Source of the DNA: Clostridia bacterium
GTDB taxonomy: Bacteria; Bacillota; Clostridia; Oscillospirales; Acutalibacteraceae
Length of the DNA: 5,982 nucleotides
Assembly: GCA_017442445.1 (NCBI GenBank)
Contig: JAFRZS010000034.1
Span: 1 to 5,982 of the forward strand
Direction: 5' to 3'
In this document: positions 1 to 4,584 of the stretch, in pieces
How positions within the stretch are numbered: the stretch's first letter is position 1
Layout: each line of letters begins with the position of its first letter
The notes under the pieces: model-generated
Database searches by the model: none
What the model saw: only the letters and a program-made list of their open reading frames with translations
What the model was told of the DNA's origin: nothing
Made by a program: the position numbers and the translations under genes

Positions 1-854
1 AGAATATCAAGAACTTTATCAAGCTCTGTTATTATTTTTTCTGCACTTGCACCCTGAATAAGATCATTCGCACCAAGGCAGACAAATGCGATATCATTGT
101 TCCTTGCCTTATACATCCATGCGCCGTTTGTTGCCATGTCCTCTGCCCTTGCATATCCGATACCTAAATTCCAGTATGCATAATCACCGCCGAGCTTTTC
201 ACTCAGAAGTGCATTCCAATGCAAGTATGAATTGTACTGAACACCGATTCCCTGTGTTATGGAATCGCCCAAAAATCCGACTCTTGTCTTAACCTTTCTG
301 TCACAACCTACCATACCGACAAAAGGTATTTCTCTGTCCCATCTCCATGAGTTTTCACCCTTTACGAATACGGGTAAAATTGATTCTATATGACAGGATA
401 AAACAGTACCGCTGAAAGTGATTTCAAGGCAGAGATAATCGCCTTTTTCAAATTCCATTTCAATTTCATCGGAATTAAAAAATTCACCCGGTGCAACATC
501 CTTTTCAACTTTACCTGAAAATGTCAGGGTTTTGAAGCCGTCAATTTTACTGTTTATTTCATCGGCAACTTTTTCATCGGTGAAGTTTTCAAAAGAAGTG
601 TCCTTTGAAACTTTTGCAACCCTTGCTTCAATTATTTTCCAAGGTTCACAGATCATATTTTTGTGGCTGAAACTGCCGTCTGCATAGGTACTGTCAGTAA
701 TGTTTGAAAACAATAACGAGTAATTATATTTGCCCGGATGTGCTATCTTATAAAACACTCTGCCTGTGCGGATTTCATTTTCGTCCATTATAAATAATTT
801 CTGATTTCCGCTTCCGGCTATTGTGTTGGAAGTGTATTTTTTGAAATATTCCAT
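1..854 (-). CDS. Two-domain SGNH/GDSL hydrolase, probable carbohydrate esterase (3' end outside window)
   Basis: The frame is open from an ATG at 854 to the left edge with no stop, giving 284 codons of a C-terminally truncated protein. The start is 16 bases after the preceding gene's stop and has a weak SD-like GCAGG about 8 bases upstream. Residues 1 to about 190 look like a beta-rich N-terminal domain. The SGNH fold then begins: block I is VGFLGDSITQG with nucleophile Ser198, block II is NLGIG with Gly231, and block III is LGANDL with Asn263. The catalytic Asp-x-x-His block would lie beyond the window. A beta-sandwich domain before an SGNH domain is the layout of CE2-type acetylesterases; that family assignment is an inference. 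No signal peptide is visible, so it is probably cytoplasmic. It likely removes acetyl or other acyl groups from sugars, consistent with its place as last visible gene of a glycoside hydrolase operon. Hydrolase class is firm; substrate is unknown. Confidence 0.88.
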   Translation of the reverse strand, partial: MEYFKKYTSNTIAGSGNQKLFIMDENEIRTGRVFYKIAHPGKYNYSLLFSNITDSTYADGSFSHKNMICEPWKIIEARVAKVSKDTSFENFTDEKVADEINSKIDGFKTLTFSGKVEKDVAPGEFFNSDEIEMEFEKGDYLCLEITFSGTVLSCHIESILPVFVKGENSWRWDREIPFVGMVGCDRKVKTRVGFLGDSITQGIGVQYNSYLHWNALLSEKLGGDYAYWNLGIGYARAEDMATNGAWMYKARNNDIAFVCLGANDLIQGASAEKIITELDKVLDI

Positions 855-870
855 ACTAAAACCTGCTTTA

Positions 871-1449
871 TTATGATATTTTTAAATTTTCACAAAACTT
901 TATAAACTTCGGTGTCCACCATTCTTTATATCCGTCATAAGTCGGGTGTCTTGGGTCATACATATATCTGTCGTAATCTTCTTTGCTTACAGACCTCATT
1001 TCAGTATCATTGAAAAGGTCAAGGATATAAAAATCATATTCCTTTTGCAGTGAGTATAAAAGCTCTATCATTTCTTTATACTTTTCATTATCAAAATATG
1101 TGCCTGTATAAAAAACTAACGGACAAGAAAATGTTTCTTTGACATAATTAAGAATAAATCTGATTGCTTCTTCAATCTCTGACAGTTCAATATTATATTT
1201 TTCTTTTGTATCGTTGGTTGAAAGCTGACAAATAAAAAGGTTAACTTTCGTTTCGGTATCAACTTTCTTTAATCTTGAAACATAAGACAAATCATTTATA
1301 TCCGCTAAAGTTGTACCTGAAACAGCCTCTTTGACACAGTTGATACCACATTCCTCTGCCATAATATCCGCAAAAGATATTCCGTTTGCTGCAGAACCAT
1401 AGGTCACAGATGAGCCTAAAAACAAAACTGTTTTGCCCTTTAAATTCAT
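871..1449 (-). CDS. Small SGNH/GDSL-family hydrolase (probable cytosolic esterase)
   Basis: This complete 192-residue protein has the size of a single-domain SGNH hydrolase. Block I reads FLGSSVTYG, so the usual Asp of GDS is Ser13 and the nucleophile would be Ser14. Block II is AVSGTTLAD (Gly45), block III is LSTND (Asn79, Asp80), and the C-terminal catalytic pair is in DPRHPTYDGY (Asp165, His168). All four catalytic blocks are therefore present. There is no signal peptide or membrane segment. The start has GGTGATG just upstream, and the gene begins 19 bases after the DUF2500-like gene's stop. It lies between that gene and a second, larger SGNH hydrolase, so two esterases follow one glycoside hydrolase in one transcript. 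A role in deacylating sugars or oligosaccharides is inferred from context. A lipase or thioesterase-like activity cannot be excluded. Confidence 0.88.
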   Translation of the reverse strand: MNLKGKTVLFLGSSVTYGSAANGISFADIMAEECGINCVKEAVSGTTLADINDLSYVSRLKKVDTETKVNLFICQLSTNDTKEKYNIELSEIEEAIRFILNYVKETFSCPLVFYTGTYFDNEKYKEMIELLYSLQKEYDFYILDLFNDTEMRSVSKEDYDRYMYDPRHPTYDGYKEWWTPKFIKFCENLKIS

Positions 1450-1468
1450 TTCATCACCATCGTTTTAT

Positions 1469-1858
1469 TTATTCAATCTCAAAACCGTATAGCTCATTAT
1501 CCACGATTGTCAGAAGACCTGTTTGACCTTTTTCAAAGCCTTCATACATTTCCTGCGGTATATCAAATTTAAACGTTTTTCCGTCTTCAGTTTCAAAAGC
1601 CACACGGTATTGCTCAACTGCTTTCGGCTTTTTGATTCCGATAACCTCTGCTGAACAGGATAAATCGACAACAGTTGCTCTCACCTGAACGTTTTCAAAT
1701 TCAGCTTCTAAAGATTCTTCAATTAATTTTTCAGCAGTTTCTTTATCAATTTTGTTAGCTTTATCGTGCTTGTAGCTGATTATCGCCAAAGTAACCAGCC
1801 CTGCCACAATTGCCACAAGTAAAAAACCTAAAAATATTGTCATTGCCCAATCGCCCAT
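1469..1858 (-). CDS. DUF2500-like single-span membrane protein
   Basis: This 129-residue protein has one strong N-terminal membrane segment (about residues 6-28, IFLGFLLVAIVAGLVTLAI) followed by a basic stretch YKHDKANK. The segment may be an anchor with the rest in the cytoplasm. The soluble part contains a charged helix (about 38-55) and then a beta-rich domain, with YRVAFETEDGKTFKFDIP and a closing G-x-x-G-L-L...LYGFEIE pattern. This arrangement resembles DUF2500 proteins such as E. coli YhhM, whose function is not established; the family match is from memory of the pattern. The ATG has a good SD (GAGG, 7-base spacer). The gene sits 28 bases after the GH123-like gene and 19 bases before an SGNH hydrolase, so it is almost certainly co-transcribed with them. 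No catalytic motif is visible. Whether it has any part in sugar metabolism is unknown. Confidence 0.75.
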   Translation of the reverse strand: MGDWAMTIFLGFLLVAIVAGLVTLAIISYKHDKANKIDKETAEKLIEESLEAEFENVQVRATVVDLSCSAEVIGIKKPKAVEQYRVAFETEDGKTFKFDIPQEMYEGFEKGQTGLLTIVDNELYGFEIE

Positions 1859-1886
1859 TGTAAAACCTCATTTCTTACGAATAAAA

Positions 1887-3545
1887 TTATCTTTCCGAAA
1901 CCTTTTTTGCAATAGCGGTATTTATTTTATCACGAAGCTGAGGAAGATAGTTGATATCGCGGGGATATTTCGTGAAAGTGATAGGCATTTCTTCTTCTAT
2001 AAGATTAAGTACAAATTCCTTGTCATACAGACTTTCGCACAGTTTGAATGCAGCAAGGTCCTGTAAAGCATCGTGGAACAATTTCAATCTCATAGAAGGC
2101 AAAGGCTCACCGAATCTTCCGGGATATACTGAGAAAGCATCTCCAGCAGGACCGAATCGCTCACAATCGGTGTTTATATACGGATTGACAACACCGTAGG
2201 AGCCTTGATTATAATAGAAATTATATCCCCACTGCAAAAAGCCTGAAATGTTGTATTTATAGAACTGTGTTCCGATTATGCGTGTACGCGCACCCGGCAT
2301 AGCTATAAAACGGTTTGAAACCTGATTCCATTGTCCGATACAATAGTAGCACCACAAATTCGGCACATTATTTTCAAGGAATGCTTCAATGTGATTTACG
2401 GACGGAACAGGAATTTCGGTGATACCCTGCTCATAGAATTCATATTTTGAAAGTGCATCTATAATCGGATAGTCTTTCAGCAAATCTTCTATCGTCTTGC
2501 GTGAAGCACTGTACTGTTCAAGAGTTTCAAGTGTCGGCTCGTCAGAAATATGGAACCAACAGCGTTTATCTGCACCGTTTTTGGATTTCATAAAGTCAAT
2601 AAGCTGCGGAATAAAAGTACGCAAAAATCCGACATATTCTTCTCCTCTGGCATCTGTTTCCCAACCGAAAATTCGGGTATATTCTCCGTCGACAGTTGCC
2701 ATAACCTTAGGTGCGTGGTCTCCGCCCCATTGAGTGAACAAATGAGAAATTTCGAAATATTTCACTCCGAGCTCATCACACAAATCGACCCAACGGGAAA
2801 GCTTATCAAAACCAAAGTGATATTCTCCGTTTTCAACCACCACATCTACAAGCTGTGTAGTAGGACGCTCTCCTCCTTCATATGTATCAAGAGGCGGTGT
2901 AAAAATCGGTGTAAGCAACATATTGATGCCGTGGTCAACTGCCATCTTCATAAAGTTTTTAATTATCTTCCAATGGCGTTCATCAAAGCTTTCAGTTTCA
3001 TAATATGACTGCAAACAATCACAATGGAACCACTGAGTAACTGCCATTTCCTTTTCGGGAAGTTCAGCATCTATTATATTTAAAACAACGGTTGCTTCTT
3101 CAGCTAATTCTCCTGAATTATCCTTGACAAATCTTATAGTAACCTTATACTCACCGGGTGCTACCTCACCCTTGGTATCAAGCTCAAAATACAACGACTC
3201 CAGATTTTCGCACACAGCAATACGCTTGTCATCGCGTAAAGGTGTAAGTAAATCGGGGAACAAGCCGGGTTTTGTGCGCAAGTTGTAAGCATCATATCGG
3301 CAAGTCTCCGTCGGCATTTTTACAGGTACATGCTCTACCTGCCACACGCGGATATATTCTGCAAGCGGTGATTCAATCTCCAATCTCATAACGAGCTTAT
3401 TACAAGCCACACATTCCGCTATGATATAACAAGCACCGAAACGAAAAACTTCATTCTTCAGCAACGATGCTTTTTTAAGTGATTCTTTTGTAGAAATACT
3501 GTCATCTACAAAACATTTTTCAAGGGAAGATATTATTTTTAACAT
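1887..3545 (-). CDS. GH123-like (DUF4091) glycoside hydrolase, cytoplasmic
   Basis: This 552-residue protein has the length and layout of GH123/DUF4091 enzymes: a beta-rich N-terminal domain (about 1-160), then a TIM-barrel-like catalytic region. The characterised GH123 enzymes are beta-N-acetylgalactosaminidases that use the substrate's acetamido group as nucleophile, helped by an adjacent Asp-Glu pair. Here the candidate pair is Asp335-Glu336 in WFHISDEP. Downstream, WCYYCIGQW (398-406), the SGFLQWGYNFYY segment (434-445), and GDAFSVYPG followed by PLPSMRLKLFHDALQDL (468-497) match the typical DUF4091 C-terminal pattern. No signal peptide is seen, so it probably acts on imported oligosaccharides. 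The ATG has a strong SD (CGGAGG, 7-base spacer) and a promoter lies just upstream, making this the first gene of the operon with the DUF2500-like and two SGNH genes. Fold class is well supported; activity on GalNAc or another hexosaminide is inference. Confidence 0.85.
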   Translation of the reverse strand: MLKIISSLEKCFVDDSISTKESLKKASLLKNEVFRFGACYIIAECVACNKLVMRLEIESPLAEYIRVWQVEHVPVKMPTETCRYDAYNLRTKPGLFPDLLTPLRDDKRIAVCENLESLYFELDTKGEVAPGEYKVTIRFVKDNSGELAEEATVVLNIIDAELPEKEMAVTQWFHCDCLQSYYETESFDERHWKIIKNFMKMAVDHGINMLLTPIFTPPLDTYEGGERPTTQLVDVVVENGEYHFGFDKLSRWVDLCDELGVKYFEISHLFTQWGGDHAPKVMATVDGEYTRIFGWETDARGEEYVGFLRTFIPQLIDFMKSKNGADKRCWFHISDEPTLETLEQYSASRKTIEDLLKDYPIIDALSKYEFYEQGITEIPVPSVNHIEAFLENNVPNLWCYYCIGQWNQVSNRFIAMPGARTRIIGTQFYKYNISGFLQWGYNFYYNQGSYGVVNPYINTDCERFGPAGDAFSVYPGRFGEPLPSMRLKLFHDALQDLAAFKLCESLYDKEFVLNLIEEEMPITFTKYPRDINYLPQLRDKINTAIAKKVSER

Positions 3546-3558
3546 AAATTTGCCTCCG
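3546..3558 (-). promoter_or_regulatory. Ribosome binding site of the GH123-like gene
   Basis: On the minus strand, CGGAGG lies 7 bases before the ATG at 3545. This is a near-consensus Shine-Dalgarno sequence and fixes the start codon. Confidence 0.85.
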
Positions 3559-3585
3559 TTTTACAACCATCATAATCTCCGCATT

Positions 3586-3614
3586 ATTGTAACACATATT
3601 TATTAACAACACAA
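3586..3614 (-). promoter_or_regulatory. Sigma-A-type extended -10 promoter for the glycosidase/esterase operon
   Basis: Read on the minus strand, the -35 element is TTGTGT (3614-3609). A 17-base spacer follows, then -10 TACAAT (3591-3586), which matches TATAAT at five of six bases. The TG of an extended -10 lies one base upstream (TGTTACAAT). Transcription would start near 3579, leaving a leader of about 33 bases before the ATG at 3545. Two direct copies of TTATTAA (3600-3606 and 3618-3624) flank the -35; they may be chance in AT-rich DNA. No clear operator or catabolite-repression site is seen. Confidence 0.65.
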
Positions 3615-3681
3615 CACTTATTAAAAGGTGCTGTAGAAAAACGGAATTTTTTACGGATCAATTTTAAGGGGATAGGAAAAA

Positions 3682-3783
3682 ATGATACAGAACGGACAAA
3701 CGGAGCAAAATCAAGGCTTCAGACTTGATTTTGTTTACCCGAAGGCGTACAAAGGTACGTCGAGTGGCGACGTTTGTTTGTAG
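3682..3783 (+). CDS. Possible 33-residue small ORF inside the repeat element
   Basis: On the strand opposite to all neighbours, an ATG at 3682 opens a 33-codon frame ending in TAG at 3781-3783. Two SD-like purine runs precede it: AAGGGG with a 10-base spacer and AGG with a 5-base spacer. The peptide starts MIQNGQTEQNQGF and ends KGTSSGDVCL; it has no membrane segment and no motif I recognise. The frame overlaps hairpins within the repeat element, so its openness may be a by-product of the repeat. No convincing plus-strand promoter was found. It is not in a position typical of an operon gene. Coding status is doubtful. Confidence 0.25.
   Translation: MIQNGQTEQNQGFRLDFVYPKAYKGTSSGDVCL
3696..3777. 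repeat. Branched palindromic element with closing stem and nested hairpins
   Basis: A closing stem pairs ACAAACG (3696-3702) with CGTTTGT (3771-3777). Inside it, CAAAATCAAG (3706-3715) pairs with CTTGATTTTG (3724-3733) around an 8-base loop. CGTAC (3746-3750) pairs with GTACG (3755-3759) around AAAG. ACGTCG (3757-3762) pairs with CGACGT (3768-3773) around AGTGG; this last stem competes with its neighbour and with the closing stem. Every listed stem is perfect. Such density suggests a structured RNA or a repeat of the REP/MITE kind. Confidence 0.6.
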
Positions 3784-3882
3784 CATAAAACAAAAAATTA
3801 AATAATTGTGTTTCTTAAACTGTTTAAGGGGTTCTTACAAGCATCAACTTGCAAGAACCCCTTGATTCATCTTGTTTTATGC
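3783..3882. repeat. 11-bp inverted repeat enclosing the terminator hairpin
   Basis: GCATAAAACAA (3783-3793) is the exact reverse complement of TTGTTTTATGC (3872-3882). The two arms sit nearly symmetrically around the 16-bp hairpin, so the whole could fold as a two-tier stem-loop of 100 bases. A further palindrome, CTTAAAC-T-GTTTAAG (3814-3828), overlaps the base of the inner hairpin. Confidence 0.6.
3826..3863 (-). terminator. Strong 16-bp hairpin, probable terminator of the ABC transporter operon
   Basis: AAGGGGTTCTTACAAG (3826-3841) and CTTGCAAGAACCCCTT (3848-3863) form a 16-bp stem with a 6-base loop. The single imperfection is an A-C mismatch in plus-strand RNA but a G-U pair in minus-strand RNA, which favours function in the minus-strand transcript. 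It lies 48 bases after the ATPase stop codon. There is no U-tract directly after the stem; the nearest minus-strand T run (3797-3792) is about 28 bases on, so termination may be weak or the hairpin may instead protect the mRNA end. Confidence 0.6.
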
Positions 3883-3911
3883 GGTCTGTACTTTTTTTAC
3901 ATCCCCTTTAT

Positions 3912-4568
3912 TTATTTCTTTGCTTTTGAATTTATCTTTACAAGTTCATATTTTTCATCGCACATCTGCGCTACTTCGGGCGAATGACTGACCAGAATTA
4001 CACATTTCCCCTGATCAGCAAGAGAACGGAAAATTTCCATAATCTCTTTTTGTGTATCTCTGTCGAGATTACCCGTAGGTTCATCTGCAAGAATAACATC
4101 GGGATCATATGACAAGGCACGGGCTATCGCAACTCTTTGTTGTTGACCGCCTGATAATTTGAGGACTCTGCGTTTTGCCTCACTTTCATCAAGTCCGACA
4201 CTTTTTAACAGCTCCATTGCGCGTTGATTCTTATTCTTCGTTTTATATCCCGCAACATCCATTGATAAAACAACATTTTCAAGCGCTGTATATTTTGTAA
4301 TAAGATTAAAGCTTTGGAATACAACGCCGATATATTTTGAACGGAAAACATATTTATCTATTTTTGCTATGCTTTTTCCCTCGTATAATATATCGCCGTC
4401 GCTCGGTTTTGCAAGACCTGAAAGTAAAGAGAGCAAGGTTGTTTTTCCTGCGCCCGATTTGCCGATTATGCAATACATTTTCCCCTTTTCAAAGTCATAA
4501 GAAATATCCTTGAGCACAGGAACTTTATCGTATGAAAAACTTATATTCTGAAGTGATAAAACTGACAT
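3912..4568 (-). CDS. ABC transporter ATP-binding protein, MacB/LolD type
   Basis: This complete 218-residue protein is a single nucleotide-binding domain of the usual length for the MacB/LolD/FtsE group. Visible motifs are the Walker A GKSGAGKTT (36-44), Q-loop Gln85 in VVFQSFNL, signature LSGGQQQR (138-145), Walker B VILADEP with Asp162 and catalytic Glu163, D-loop GNLD (166-169) and switch His195. All catalytic elements are intact. The ATG follows a strong SD (AAAGGAGAG), and the gene starts 16 bases after the permease stop, so the two form one ABC system powering substrate extrusion or signalling at the membrane. It is the last gene before the structured intergenic region. The transported substrate is unknown; peptide, antibiotic or lipid export are all possible for this family. 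Confidence 0.95.
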   Translation of the reverse strand: MSVLSLQNISFSYDKVPVLKDISYDFEKGKMYCIIGKSGAGKTTLLSLLSGLAKPSDGDILYEGKSIAKIDKYVFRSKYIGVVFQSFNLITKYTALENVVLSMDVAGYKTKNKNQRAMELLKSVGLDESEAKRRVLKLSGGQQQRVAIARALSYDPDVILADEPTGNLDRDTQKEIMEIFRSLADQGKCVILVSHSPEVAQMCDEKYELVKINSKAKK

Positions 4569-4582
4569 ATTATTCTCTCCTT
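4569..4582 (-). promoter_or_regulatory. Ribosome binding site of the ABC ATPase gene
   Basis: The minus strand reads AAAGGAGAG followed by AATAAT and the ATG at 4568. It fills the 16-base gap after the permease stop and supports the chosen start and translational coupling. Confidence 0.8.
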
Positions 4583-4584
4583 TC

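Larger units (their letters stand above)
3546..3911. other. 366-base intergenic region with dense secondary structure
   Basis: No confident gene lies between the end of the ABC ATPase gene and the GH123-like start. From left to right on the plus strand it holds an SD site, a promoter, a structured inverted-repeat block with a possible 33-codon plus-strand ORF, a strong hairpin that probably terminates the ABC operon, and an arm of an imperfect inverted repeat reaching the ATPase stop codon. Each part is listed separately. Confidence 0.8.
3662..3911. repeat. Imperfect inverted-repeat (MITE-like or dispersed intergenic) element
   Basis: The left arm (about 3662-3720) and the reverse complement of the right arm (about 3853-3911) align over roughly 55 bases with small gaps. 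Shared blocks in the same order are AAGGGGAT (3666-3673 and 3901-3908), an A-rich run, TACAGA (3686-3691 and 3885-3890), a degenerate A-rich run, and ATCAAGG (left arm 3710-3716). ATTT occurs immediately outside both ends (3661-3664 and 3910-3913) and could be a target duplication, although such a short AT-rich match may be chance. No transposase is present. The right end abuts the stop codon of the ABC ATPase gene. The element could be a non-autonomous transposable element or two inverted copies of a smaller repeat. Confidence 0.5.

Noticed and set aside
86..292. Plus-strand open frame of 68 codons
   Set aside because: It is antisense to the SGNH block I-III region, which carries clear catalytic motifs; the predicted peptide is rich in His, Arg and Cys without a motif.
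1438..1452. Four-codon ATG-GTG-ATG-AAA-TGA frame overlapping the small SGNH start
   Set aside because: It is out of frame and very short; chance occurrence is more likely than a leader peptide.
1951..2199. Plus-strand open frame of 82 codons
   Set aside because: Antisense to the conserved DUF4091 C-terminus, with no motif or SD.
2497..3008. Overlapping plus-strand open frames of 78 and 152 codons
   Set aside because: They lie antisense to the GH123-like catalytic region; no SD, no recognisable domain, and two overlapping frames argue for shadow ORFs.
3600..3624. Possible operator at the TTATTAA direct repeats near the -35
   Set aside because: The copies are short and AT-only, and no dyad symmetry was found; too weak to call a regulatory site.
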